From: Massilia sp. UBA2604 | GTDB taxonomy: Bacteria; Pseudomonadota; Gammaproteobacteria; Burkholderiales; Burkholderiaceae_D | NCBI GenBank assembly: GCA_002339265.1 | Contig: DDKG01000200.1 | Span: forward strand, 38,596 to 43,781 | Length of the DNA: 5,186 bases | Direction of reading: 5' to 3' | Part shown: piece by piece, positions 1-5,186 of the stretch | Layout: each line of letters starts with the position of its first letter | Numbering within the stretch: the first letter of the stretch is position 1 | Notes under the pieces: generated by a model | What the model was told of the DNA's origin: nothing | What the model saw: only the letters and a program-made list of their open reading frames with translations | The model's database searches: none | Made by a program: the position numbers and the translations under genes

Positions 1-2355
1 TTCGTCCTGCAGCGTCGATTGAGTATCTTGCAAGCTAAAGCGGAAAGCAAGACTTTTTTCATCCGTCTCCAGGCCCTTCCCGCGATATTCATCAAACAAA
101 ACAACGGCTTGCACGATCTTGCCTGCAGGATTCGCAGCGATCTCGGCGTTGAACGCATCGATCACCGACTGGGCCGGAACGTCCTGTTTCACCACCAGCG
201 CCAGGTCGCGCGTGGCGCCCGGGAACTTCGAAATCTCGGTGTAGCTCGGCACCACGCGCTCGCACAGGGCGGCCGCATCGACTTCGAACAGCACCGGCGC
301 TTGCGGCAGATCATACTTTTGCAGCCAGCGCGGATGCAGTTCGCCTACCAGGCCGATCTGCTTGCCGTCCAGCTCGACCGTGGCGCAGCGGCCCGGGTGC
401 AGCGCCGGATGCTCGGCTTTGGTGAAACGCAACTGGCGCGGAGCGAACAGCGCCTCCAGGTCGGCCTTGACGTCGAAGAAATCGACGGCGCGGGTCGGCA
501 AGCCCCACTGCTCGTCCGCCGCCGGACCGTAGGCGATCGCGGCCACGCGCTTGGGCTGATCGTAGCCGGCCACGGCCAGCGGACCGTCCTGGACGTCGCT
601 ATTGCGCTTGAACACGGCGCCGACTTCGAAGGCGCGCACGCGACCGGCCTTGCGGTTGAGGTTGTAGCGCACATTGGCGACCAGGCTGCCGATCAGGCTC
701 GAACGCATCACGCTCAGCTGGCTGGCAATCGGGTTCTGCAGGCGGATCGGCGCATCGTTGCCGGCGAAATCCTGCTCCCAGGCGCTTTCGACGAAGCTCA
801 TATTGACCACTTCCTGGTAACCCAGGTCGGCCAGCTGATGGCGAACCGCGAACAGCGAACGGGTATTTTCCGGCGCGATCAGCATGGCGCTCGGCGCCAC
901 CGGCGGGTTGGCCGGGATGTTCTCGAAGCCATACACGCGCGCCACTTCCTCGATCAGGTCTTCCTCGATCTCGATGTCGAAGCGGTACGACGGCGCCGTC
1001 ACCAGGAAAGTGCCCTCGCCGCGGGTGAACTCCAGGCCCAGGCGGGTGAAGATGTCGGCGATCAGCTCATCGGTCAGCGGCACGCCGACGACTTTCTGGG
1101 CGCGCGCAGTGCGCAATTGCACCGGCTGGCGCTGCGGCAAGTTGACGACCTGGTCGTCGACCGGACCAACCTTGGTCTCGGCGGTGCCGCAAATCTCGAC
1201 GATCAGGGTGGTGATGCGCTCGATATGGTCGGGAATGGTCGCATAGTCGACGCCGCGCTCGAAGCGGTGCGCCGCGTCGGTCGAGAAGTTGTAGCGGCGG
1301 GCACGTCCCTGGATGGCGTTCGGCCACCAGAAGGCCGCTTCCAGGTAGATGTCGGTCGTGTCCAGCGACACGGCGGTGGAATCGCCGCCCATGATGCCGG
1401 CCAGCGATTCGATCTCTTTCTCGTCGGCGATTACGCCAACCCAGTCGTCGAGCTCGATGGTATTGCCGTTCAAGAGCTTGAGCGATTCGCCCTTCTTGCC
1501 CCAGCGTACGTCGAGGGAACCGTGGATCTTGGCCAGGTCAAACACGTGCGACGGACGGCCGACTTCCAGCATTACATAATTCGAGATGTCGACCAGGGCC
1601 GACACCGAGCGCTGGCCGCTGCGTTCCAGGCGGCGCTTCATCCATTCCGGCGTGGCGGCGCGCGCGTTCAGGCCGCGGATGATGCGGCCGGCGAAACGGC
1701 CGCACAGGTCCGGCGCAGAAACCTTGACGGGCAGGACTTCGTCGCTGGTGACCGCCACGGCGCGCGTCGGCGCCAGGCTCAGCGGCGAGCCGGTGAGCGC
1801 GGACACTTCGCGCGCCACGCCCAGCACCGACAGGCAGTCGGCCTTGTTCGGGGTCAGCTTGATCGTGAATTTCAGGTCGTTCAGGCCCAGGTAATCGCGG
1901 ATGTTCTGGCCGACCGGCGCATCTTCCGGCAGTTCCATCAGGCCATTACTCTCTTCCGAGATGCCCAGCTCCTTGGCGGAGCACATCATGCCCTGCGACT
2001 CGACGCCGCGCAGCTTGCCGGTCTTGATTTCGAACGGCTTGCCGTCGGCGCCCGGCGGCAGCAGCGCGCCGGACTTGGCGCAGATCGCCTTCATGCCCGC
2101 GCGCACGTTCGGCGCGCCGCACACGATGTTCAGCAGGGTGCCGGTGCCGGCATCGACCTGGCACACGTTCAGGCGGTCGGCGTTCGGGTGCTTGACCACT
2201 TCCTTGACTTCGGCCACCACCACGTTGGAGAACGGCGGCGCAACCGCTTCGACCTCTTCCACTTCCAGGCCGGACATGGTCAGCAGGTGGGACAGCTCAT
2301 CCGAGCTCATCTTCGGATCGACGATGGAACGGAGCCAGTTTTCTGAGAATTGCAT
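1..2355 (-). CDS. pheT: Phenylalanyl-tRNA synthetase beta subunit (C-terminus cut by window edge)
   Basis: The beta subunit of the cytoplasmic alpha2beta2 enzyme that charges tRNA-Phe; it binds the tRNA and edits mischarged Tyr-tRNA-Phe. I translated all 785 codons without a stop or frameshift. Domains in order: an OB-fold tRNA-binding domain at about residues 39-148 ([13 protein letters not shown], then [12 protein letters not shown]); the B3/B4 editing region at about 215-385, with LAGIMGGD at 318-325 and GRARR...[12 protein letters not shown] at 350-370; a B5 domain with [20 protein letters not shown] at 457-476, where D460, D466, E469 and E470 match the spacing of the E. coli magnesium ligands; and a C-terminal FDX-ACB anticodon-binding domain from about 705 ([23 protein letters not shown]). 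The reading frame leaves the window at [11 protein letters not shown]; by comparison with E. coli (795 residues) some 20-25 residues are missing. The start MQFSENWLR is the family's usual N-terminus. It follows pheS by 26 bases. Confidence 0.98.
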   Translation of the reverse strand, partial: MQFSENWLRSIVDPKMSSDELSHLLTMSGLEVEEVEAVAPPFSNVVVAEVKEVVKHPNADRLNVCQVDAGTGTLLNIVCGAPNVRAGMKAICAKSGALLPPGADGKPFEIKTGKLRGVESQGMMCSAKELGISEESNGLMELPEDAPVGQNIRDYLGLNDLKFTIKLTPNKADCLSVLGVAREVSALTGSPLSLAPTRAVAVTSDEVLPVKVSAPDLCGRFAGRIIRGLNARAATPEWMKRRLERSGQRSVSALVDISNYVMLEVGRPSHVFDLAKIHGSLDVRWGKKGESLKLLNGNTIELDDWVGVIADEKEIESLAGIMGGDSTAVSLDTTDIYLEAAFWWPNAIQGRARRYNFSTDAAHRFERGVDYATIPDHIERITTLIVEICGTAETKVGPVDDQVVNLPQRQPVQLRTARAQKVVGVPLTDELIADIFTRLGLEFTRGEGTFLVTAPSYRFDIEIEEDLIEEVARVYGFENIPANPPVAPSAMLIAPENTRSLFAVRHQLADLGYQEVVNMSFVESAWEQDFAGNDAPIRLQNPIASQLSVMRSSLIGSLVANVRYNLNRKAGRVRAFEVGAVFKRNSDVQDGPLAVAGYDQPKRVAAIAYGPAADEQWGLPTRAVDFFDVKADLEALFAPRQLRFTKAEHPALHPGRCATVELDGKQIGLVGELHPRWLQKYDLPQAPVLFEVDAAALCERVVPSYTEISKFPGATRDLALVVKQDVPAQSVIDAFNAEIAANPAGKIVQAVVLFDEYRGKGLETDEKSLAFRFSLQDTQSTLQDE

Positions 2356-2364
2356 ATTCTTTTG

Positions 2365-2368
2365 CCTT
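2365..2368 (-). promoter_or_regulatory. Ribosome binding site of pheT
   Basis: AAGG lies 9 bases before the ATG at 2355 and is the only purine-rich Shine-Dalgarno match in the 26-base pheS-pheT gap. It supports the chosen pheT start and independent initiation on a shared pheST message. Confidence 0.65.
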
Positions 2369-2381
2369 CGCGTCGGTATCT

Positions 2382-3395
2382 TTAGTTGAACTGCTTCAGG
2401 AAACGCAGGTCGCCTTCATAGAACAGGCGCAGGTCGTTGATTCCATAACGCAGCATCGTCAGGCGCTCGAGGCCGGAGCCGAACGCGAAGCCGATGAACT
2501 TTTCCGGATCCAGGCCGAAGTTGCGCACGACGGTCGGGTGCACCTGGCCGGCGCCCGACACTTCCAGCCAGCGGCCCTTCAGTGGACCGGAACCGAAGGC
2601 GATGTCGATCTCGGCCGACGGTTCGGTGAACGGGAAGTACGAAGGACGGAAGCGCACCTGCAGGTCGTCGGTCTCGAAGAAGGCCTTGACGAAGTTCAGG
2701 TACACGCCCTTGAGGTCGGCGAAGCTGATGTCCTCGCCGATCCACAGGCCTTCGACCTGGTGGAACATCGGCGAGTGGGTGGCGTCGCTGTCGACGCGGT
2801 AGGTGCGGCCCGGCGCGATCACCTTGATCGGAGGCAGGTGGGTGCGCGCGTAGCGCACCTGCATCGGGCTGGTGTGGGTGCGCAGCAGCAGCGGCTTGCC
2901 GGTGCTGTCGTTGCCCTCGATATAGAACGTGTCCTGCATCGAACGCGCCGGGTGGTTCTCGGGGCTGTTCAGCGCGGTGAAGTTGGTCCAGTCGGTCTCG
3001 ATCTCGGGGCCGTCGGCGACGTCGAAGCCGATGGAGCGGAAGATCTGCTCGACCCGTTCCCAGGTGCGCATCACCGGGTGGATGCCGCCCTTCGAGCGGC
3101 CGCGGCCCGGCAGGGTGACGTCGATGCTTTCGGCGGACAGGCGCAGCATCAGCTGCGCTTCGGCGAGCGCGTCGCGGCGCGCGGTCAAGGCCTGTTCGAT
3201 TTGTTCTTTGGCGGCGTTGATCAGGGCGCCCTGCGCCTTGCGCTGTTCAGGGTCGAGCTTGCCGAGGCCCTTCATGAGGTCGGTCACCTGGCCGGTCTTG
3301 CCCAGGTACTTGGCTTTCGCATTTTCGAGCGCGGCGGCGTCCGCGGCGGCGGCGAAGTCGGTCCTGGCCGCGACGACGAGTTCTTCCAAGTTCAT
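2382..3395 (-). CDS. pheS: Phenylalanyl-tRNA synthetase alpha subunit
   Basis: The catalytic alpha subunit (class II aminoacyl-tRNA synthetase): it activates phenylalanine with ATP and transfers it to the 2'-OH of tRNA-Phe's terminal adenosine. The 337 residues are close to the family length (E. coli 327). Residues 1-90 form the predicted N-terminal coiled coil, rich in Ala, Glu and Lys. The catalytic core follows: motif 1 region [14 protein letters not shown] at 106-119 with [11 protein letters not shown] at 129-139; motif 2 with [10 protein letters not shown] at 211-220; [16 protein letters not shown] at 249-264, where E262 matches the E. coli magnesium ligand Glu252; and motif 3 [17 protein letters not shown] at 302-318. 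A304 in FAFG corresponds to E. coli Ala294, which limits the size of the amino-acid pocket, so a normal Phe pocket is expected. The C-terminus DLRFLKQFN is typical. It lies 26 bases before pheT and behind a possible attenuator. Confidence 0.99.
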   Translation of the reverse strand: MNLEELVVAARTDFAAAADAAALENAKAKYLGKTGQVTDLMKGLGKLDPEQRKAQGALINAAKEQIEQALTARRDALAEAQLMLRLSAESIDVTLPGRGRSKGGIHPVMRTWERVEQIFRSIGFDVADGPEIETDWTNFTALNSPENHPARSMQDTFYIEGNDSTGKPLLLRTHTSPMQVRYARTHLPPIKVIAPGRTYRVDSDATHSPMFHQVEGLWIGEDISFADLKGVYLNFVKAFFETDDLQVRFRPSYFPFTEPSAEIDIAFGSGPLKGRWLEVSGAGQVHPTVVRNFGLDPEKFIGFAFGSGLERLTMLRYGINDLRLFYEGDLRFLKQFN

Positions 3396-3404
3396 GCTTG
3401 TTCT

Positions 3405-3410
3405 TTTCCT
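3405..3410 (-). promoter_or_regulatory. Ribosome binding site of pheS
   Basis: AGGAAA sits 9 bases before the ATG at 3395 in an A-rich stretch likely to be unstructured. It lies outside the upstream terminator hairpin, so that hairpin would act on transcription rather than by hiding this site. Confidence 0.7.
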
Positions 3411-3439
3411 GTTTTTCGTTGGCGGGAGACGCCAGAATC

Positions 3440-3471
3440 AAAAACGGGGCACAGGTGTGAACCTTGCCCCG
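3440..3471 (-). terminator. Intrinsic terminator or attenuator between rplT and pheS
   Basis: Read on the minus strand, CGGGGCA and AGGT pair with ACCT and TGCCCCG around a TCAC loop, with a single unpaired base; the stem is followed directly by TTTTT. That is a GC-rich stem with a U-run, as expected of a Rho-independent terminator. The U-run ends 44 bases before the pheS start. With the Shine-Dalgarno site in that stretch there is almost no room for a promoter, and I see no -10/-35 pair. Transcripts reaching pheS therefore probably pass through this hairpin, so partial termination or attenuation is more likely than a clean operon end. E. coli pheST is attenuated at the same place through the Phe-rich pheM leader; no comparable peptide is visible here. 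Confidence 0.7.
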
Positions 3472-3479
3472 CTTCTAGT

Positions 3480-3499
3480 GCGCCCCATTGCTGGGGCGC
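3480..3499 (-). other. Perfect GC-rich stem-loop after rplT
   Basis: A perfect 7-base-pair inverted repeat, GCGCCCC and GGGGCGC, with a 6-base loop, beginning 20 bases after the rplT stop. It has no U-run (ACTAGAAGC follows), so it is not itself a classical terminator. Its arms share five bases of complementarity (GCCCC/GGGGC) with the arms of the terminator just downstream, so alternative folds are possible. It may also serve as a 3' stabilising structure for the ribosomal-protein message. Confidence 0.6.
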
Positions 3500-3519
3500 T
3501 TCTTGCTAGCAGACTGAAA

Positions 3520-3879
3520 TTAAGCAGCCAGCTTGGCCTTGACGGCGCTGACGATCGCGGCGAATGCCGGCTTGTCATGCACAGCCATGTCGGCCAGGAC
3601 TTTACGGTCCAGTTCAATCGCGGACTTCTTCAGGCCGTTCATGAAGGCGCTGTAGGTCATGCCGTGCGAACGCGAAGCCGCGTTGATACGGGTGATCCAC
3701 AGTGCGCGGAAGACGCGCTTCTTGTTGCGGCGATCGCGGTAGGCATACTGGCCAGCGCGCATGACTGCTTGCTTGGCAATACGGTATACCTTGCTGCGGC
3801 GGCCACGGTAGCCTTTGGCAAGTTCAAGAACTTTCTTGTGACGGGCACGTGCAGTAACCCCACGTTTTACTCGAGGCAT
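3520..3879 (-). CDS. rplT: 50S ribosomal protein L20
   Basis: L20 (bL20) binds 23S rRNA early and is needed to assemble the large subunit; in several bacteria it also represses its own operon. The 119 residues match the family length (E. coli 118). The protein is very basic, with the long N-terminal extension ([18 protein letters not shown]) that threads into r[12 protein letters not shown] at 21-29, and the L20 signature [18 protein letters not shown] at 53-70, followed by a more acidic globular C-terminal domain. The start is fixed by the universal MPRVKRG and a strong AAGGAG. It follows rpmI by 20 bases, the normal L35-L20 pairing. No anomalies. Confidence 0.99.
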   Translation of the reverse strand: MPRVKRGVTARARHKKVLELAKGYRGRRSKVYRIAKQAVMRAGQYAYRDRRNKKRVFRALWITRINAASRSHGMTYSAFMNGLKKSAIELDRKVLADMAVHDKPAFAAIVSAVKAKLAA

Positions 3880-3884
3880 ATTAG

Positions 3885-3890
3885 CTCCTT
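3885..3890 (-). promoter_or_regulatory. Strong ribosome binding site of rplT
   Basis: AAGGAG, a six-base match to the anti-Shine-Dalgarno sequence, lies 5 bases before the ATG at 3879 in the rpmI-rplT gap. It is the strongest such site in the window, as expected for an abundant ribosomal protein. Confidence 0.85.
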
Positions 3891-3899
3891 AGTGTGAGA

Positions 3900-4100
3900 T
3901 TAAACAGCAGATGGCATCATGCGGTAGACGCTGGTCACGTCCGACGCATTGATGTTACGGGTGCCGCGCAGCTGGCGCTTGTTCTTGGTGGTCTTCTTGG
4001 TCAGGATGTGACGCTTGAAGGCCATGCCCGACTTGACGGTACCGCCCGGACGCACGCGAAAACGTTTCTTCGCGGAGCTCTTGGTTTTCATTTTTGGCAT
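3900..4100 (-). CDS. rpmI: 50S ribosomal protein L35
   Basis: L35 (bL35) is a small basic protein of the large ribosomal subunit. The 66 residues match the family length (about 65). Characteristic features are [14 protein letters not shown] at the N-terminus, [16 protein letters not shown] at 31-46, and a C-terminal tail rich in Met and hydrophobic residues. Another ATG lies two codons upstream (4106, giving MTMPKMK), but it is only 3 bases from the GAGGG Shine-Dalgarno site. The ATG at 4100 is 9 bases from that site and gives the MPKMKT start typical of the family. The gene sits 20 bases before rplT and is separated from infC by an unusually long gap that may hold its own promoter and leader. 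Confidence 0.97.
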   Translation of the reverse strand: MPKMKTKSSAKKRFRVRPGGTVKSGMAFKRHILTKKTTKNKRQLRGTRNINASDVTSVYRMMPSAV

Positions 4101-4109
4101 AGTCATCTG

Positions 4110-4114
4110 CCCTC
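4110..4114 (-). promoter_or_regulatory. Ribosome binding site deciding the rpmI start
   Basis: GAGGG lies 9 bases before the ATG at 4100 and only 3 bases before the alternative ATG at 4106. The spacing favours the start at 4100. Confidence 0.65.
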
Positions 4115-4205
4115 GCGGACAGCCTCATATGGGACAGGATTGCAGGTGGCAGCAACGCTGCTCTTGGATGCCTACTTTCACTTGTCTTGCAGCAGAAGCG
4201 AGTCT

Positions 4206-4246
4206 GCTACAACCTGTTTCTAAAAACAGGAATCGCAGATTGTAGC
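4206..4246. repeat. Palindrome overlapping the possible rpmI promoter
   Basis: GCTACAA at 4206-4212 is perfectly inverted as TTGTAGC at 4240-4246. Inside lies a second perfect 7-base inverted repeat, CCTGTTT/AAACAGG (4213-4219 with 4224-4230, loop of 4). Folded as RNA the two stems stack, with a 9-base bulge on one side. The outer right arm overlaps the candidate -10 element. It could be an operator-like site or a leader hairpin; there is no U-run that would make it a terminator for the minus strand. Confidence 0.5.
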
Positions 4247-4247
4247 A
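4239..4247 (-). promoter_or_regulatory. Possible extended -10 promoter for rpmI-rplT
   Basis: On the minus strand TGCTACAAT combines a TG dinucleotide with TACAAT, a 5/6 match to the sigma-70 -10 consensus. No acceptable -35 hexamer is present at 16-18 bases upstream, where the strand is C-rich, so it would rely on the extended -10. Transcription would begin near 4232 and give an rpmI leader of about 130 bases. A single motif in a 469-base gap can occur by chance. Confidence 0.4.
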
Positions 4248-4342
4248 CAGGTTTTGGGGGATGGGATGGGTTGTGGCAACTTGTCCAGACACATCGAACA
4301 ACGTCGCGCCACGATCGATCCTGCACCCCTGATCAACGTCGT

Positions 4343-4434
4343 ACCCGCGGAGGCGGGTACCCAAGTGTGCGTGAACCGTGGTGCTTTTTACACCACTGGC
4401 CAGCACGCAAACTTGGGTCCCCGCCTTCGCGGGG
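4343..4434. repeat. REP/BIME-like inverted repeat pair
   Basis: Two 31-base arms (4343-4373 and 4404-4434) are inverted copies that agree at 27 of 31 positions by my alignment. Each arm is a REP-like unit: a small GC-rich palindrome (CCCGCGGAGGCGGG on the left, CCCCGCCTTCGCGGGG on the right), then CCCAAGT (ACTTGGG in the right arm) and GCGTG. The 30-base centre has its own inverted repeat, GTGGTG/CACCAC. The whole element can fold as one long hairpin on either strand. It resembles the CCCGCGAAGGCGGG type of intergenic repeat scattered through many proteobacterial genomes and mobilised, in known cases, by REP-associated tyrosine transposases (RAYTs). No such transposase is encoded here. It lies in the transcribed spacer between infC and rpmI. 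Confidence 0.8.
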
Positions 4435-4436
4435 GA

Positions 4437-4463
4437 GTCATTGCTGCCAGTGGCAGGAATGAC
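4437..4463. repeat. Short hairpin next to the REP-like element
   Basis: GTCATT and CTGCC pair with GGCAG and AATGAC around an AGT loop, with one G/G mismatch. AATGACGGT at its outer end is the reverse of the ACCGTCATT that commonly begins this type of repeat, so it is probably the flank of the repeat rather than an independent element. Confidence 0.55.
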
Positions 4464-4505
4464 GGTGACTTCGGCAATGTTTGTGGTGTGCACAGACGTG
4501 TGAAA

Positions 4506-4548
4506 GCCGGGCCGCGATACAGGCATTCGCCTGCACCACGGACCCGGC
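4506..4548 (-). terminator. GC-rich stem-loop after infC, possible weak terminator
   Basis: The structure begins 21 bases after the infC stop. GCCGGG pairs with CCCGGC, then CCG with CGG past a one-base bulge, and an inner CAGGC/GCCTG stem closes a 4-base loop. On the minus strand only three U residues follow (TTTCA), short for an intrinsic terminator. It may reduce transcription into the gap, or protect the thrS-infC message from 3' exonucleases. Confidence 0.4.
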
Positions 4549-4569
4549 CGTGTACTACCTCGCGAAGAA

Positions 4570-5091
4570 TTACTTCTTCTTCTTCGGTGCAACCACCATG
4601 ATCATCTGGCGGCCTTCGAGCTTGGGGAACTGTTCAACGGTTCCCACGGCTTCCAGGTCGGCGCGCAGGCGTTCGAGCATGCGCAGGCCGATATCCTGGT
4701 GGGCCATCTCGCGACCACGGAAGCGCAGCGTGATCTTGGTCTTGTCGCCTTCTTCCAGGAACTTGATGAGGTTGCGCAGCTTGATGCTGTAGTCGCCTTC
4801 ATCGGTACCCGGACGGAATTTGATTTCCTTGACCTGGATGATCTTCTGCTTGAGCTTGGCTTCGTGGGCCTTCTTCTGCTCCGAATACTTGAACTTGCCG
4901 TAGTCCATCAGGCGGCAAACCGGAGGGACCGCATTCGGCGCGATCTCAACCAGGTCGACGTTCTTTTCCTCGGCCAGACGGAACGCTTCGGCCAGGGTCA
5001 CGATGCCCAGCGGCTCGTTGTCCACACCGTTCAAACGCATTTCCGGATGGGTGATCTCGCCATTGATGCGATTCTGCTTGTCAGTAGCTAT
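4570..5091 (-). CDS. infC: Translation initiation factor IF-3, with non-canonical ATA start
   Basis: IF3 binds the 30S subunit, prevents premature 50S joining and checks the initiator tRNA and start codon. From the ATA the product is 173 residues (E. coli 180): an N-domain beginning with the hallmark NRINGEI at 7-13 and [20 protein letters not shown] at 46-65; a lysine-rich linker at about 66-85; and a C-domain with GDYSIKLRN at 99-107, in which Y101 and K104 correspond to functional E. coli Tyr107 and Lys110, [20 protein letters not shown] at 110-129, and a PKKKK tail. Between the in-frame stop at 5149-5151 and Met18 there is no ATG, GTG, TTG or CTG, and starting at Met18 would remove the conserved first strand. 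AAAGGA lies 6 bases before the ATA. E. coli infC uses AUU for autoregulation; the same logic is inferred here. The gene follows thrS by 35 bases. Confidence 0.96.
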   Translation of the reverse strand: MATDKQNRINGEITHPEMRLNGVDNEPLGIVTLAEAFRLAEEKNVDLVEIAPNAVPPVCRLMDYGKFKYSEQKKAHEAKLKQKIIQVKEIKFRPGTDEGDYSIKLRNLIKFLEEGDKTKITLRFRGREMAHQDIGLRMLERLRADLEAVGTVEQFPKLEGRQMIMVVAPKKKK

Positions 5092-5097
5092 GTCTTT

Positions 5098-5103
5098 TCC
5101 TTT
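5098..5103 (-). promoter_or_regulatory. Ribosome binding site that decides the ATA start of infC
   Basis: AAAGGA ends 6 bases before the ATA at 5089-5091, an ideal distance. It is 57 bases from the first in-frame ATG (5038-5040), far too far to serve it, and I see no comparable site close to that ATG. This is the main direct support for the non-canonical start. Confidence 0.8.
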
Positions 5104-5126
5104 GAATGTATTGGTATTGGCCGGGA

Positions 5127-5186
5127 TTATTTCGTCTTGGCGGCAACTTCACCAACCAGACGCTCCACGAGCGCGTCGACGGACAT
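5127..5186 (-). CDS. thrS: Threonyl-tRNA synthetase, C-terminal end only
   Basis: Only the last 19 codons and the TAA stop are in the window; the rest lies beyond the right edge. The peptide [19 protein letters not shown] fits the end of the ThrS anticodon-binding domain: it aligns with the remembered E. coli segment MDVNEVIEKLQQEI, keeping the pattern M-x-V-acidic/Asn-x-hydrophobic-hydrophobic-E-basic-L. The thrS-infC-rpmI-rplT order is widely conserved, and thrS is the expected gene here. The Met at the edge is internal, not a start. The stop precedes infC by 35 bases, so cotranscription is likely. Confidence 0.85.
   Translation of the reverse strand: MSVDALVERLVGEVAAKTK

Larger units (their letters stand above)
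4101..4569 (-). other. Long non-coding gap between infC and rpmI
   Basis: This 469-base stretch holds no convincing gene. Frames open across it on either strand encode low-complexity peptides made by translating the repeat element (for example AKAGTQ) and run into infC. From the infC side it holds a GC-rich stem-loop (4506-4548), a short hairpin (4437-4463), a paired REP-like element (4343-4434), a G-rich run on the plus strand (4250-4276), a possible extended -10 promoter (4239-4247) inside a palindrome, and a roughly 130-base rpmI leader. The leader includes a small perfect hairpin, GCAGC/GCTGC, at 4149-4161. In E. coli this gap is only about 100 bases and holds part of the L20 operator. 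Confidence 0.75.

Noticed and set aside
19..2346. A 775-codon open frame on the plus strand opposite pheT
   Set aside because: It is in exact codon register with pheT on the other strand. It stays open because this GC-rich gene avoids TTA, CTA and TCA codons, whose complements are stops. The product is Arg/Gln/His/Ala-rich low-complexity sequence with no recognisable domain, while the minus strand encodes a full PheT.
3438..3488. A 16-codon minus-strand frame, MGRTRSGARFTPVPRF, ending in the terminator U-run, as a pheM-like leader peptide
   Set aside because: It has only two Phe codons, not clustered, no Shine-Dalgarno sequence, and its ATG lies inside the loop and arm of the upstream hairpin. 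Its end at Phe-stop within the U-run is curious, but it does not support a leader-peptide call.
2538..3509. A 323-codon open frame on the plus strand opposite pheS
   Set aside because: The same effect: it is register-aligned antisense to pheS, with biased composition and no family features.
3900..4106. rpmI starting at the ATG two codons upstream
   Set aside because: It is only 3 bases from the GAGGG site and adds MT before the MPKMKT start typical of L35.
4125..4592. Open frames of 155 codons (minus) and 115 codons (plus, 4254-4601) across the infC-rpmI gap
   Set aside because: They are translations of the REP-like repeat and hairpins, overlap the end of infC, have no good ribosome binding site that I can see, and show no domain.
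4570..5040. infC starting at the first in-frame ATG (156 residues)
   Set aside because: This removes the conserved NRINGEI segment of the IF3 N-domain, and I see no good Shine-Dalgarno sequence there, whereas the ATA at 5089-5091 has one at ideal spacing.
5127..5186. A separate 19-residue gene starting at the ATG on the window edge
   Set aside because: The peptide resembles the C-terminus of ThrS and lies where thrS is expected; the Met is simply the codon at which the window is cut.
1..5186. A novel system, CRISPR array, prophage, toxin-antitoxin or defence genes
   Set aside because: All coding space is taken by six recognised translation genes; the only repeats are one pair of inverted REP-like arms and short hairpins, with no spaced direct repeats and no unknown reading frame of credible quality.

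Overview
The window holds a conserved bacterial translation operon, entirely on the minus strand, in the order thrS (3' end) – infC – rpmI – rplT – pheS – pheT (nearly complete). It runs from high to low coordinates. The products are threonyl-tRNA synthetase, initiation factor IF3, ribosomal proteins L35 and L20, and both subunits of phenylalanyl-tRNA synthetase. High GC, strongly GC-biased third codon positions, and the IF3, L35 and PheST sequences suggest a betaproteobacterium of the order Burkholderiales, perhaps Oxalobacteraceae (Massilia/Janthinobacterium-like). The genus is an inference from remembered family sequences, not a search.

Layout. At 5127-5186 are the last 19 codons of thrS. 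After a 35-base gap comes infC (4570-5091), which most likely starts at the rare codon ATA: the frame contains no ATG, GTG or TTG between the upstream in-frame stop and codon 18, and a good Shine-Dalgarno sequence sits 6 bases before the ATA. A 469-base gap (4101-4569) follows, unusually long inside this operon. It contains a stem-loop just after infC, a 92-base REP/BIME-like pair of inverted repeats, a possible extended -10 promoter and a structured rpmI leader. Then come rpmI (3900-4100) and rplT (3520-3879), 20 bases apart. The 124-base rplT-pheS gap carries two GC-rich hairpins, the second with a U-run typical of an intrinsic terminator and only 44 bases from the pheS start, which makes it a candidate attenuator. 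pheS (2382-3395) and pheT (2355 to past the left edge) are 26 bases apart and surely cotranscribed.

How it works together: the genes all serve translation: charging tRNA-Thr and tRNA-Phe, choosing the initiator tRNA and start codon (IF3), and building the 50S subunit (L20 early in assembly, with L35). In E. coli the same cluster is controlled by IF3 autoregulation through a non-AUG start, L20 autoregulation before rpmI, and attenuation before pheST. This window has sequence features at each of the three corresponding places, but their details differ and only the non-AUG start is well supported.

I see no mobile-element gene, CRISPR array, tRNA, defence system or unknown protein family. The coding content is ordinary housekeeping; the points of interest are in the non-coding gaps and the infC start.
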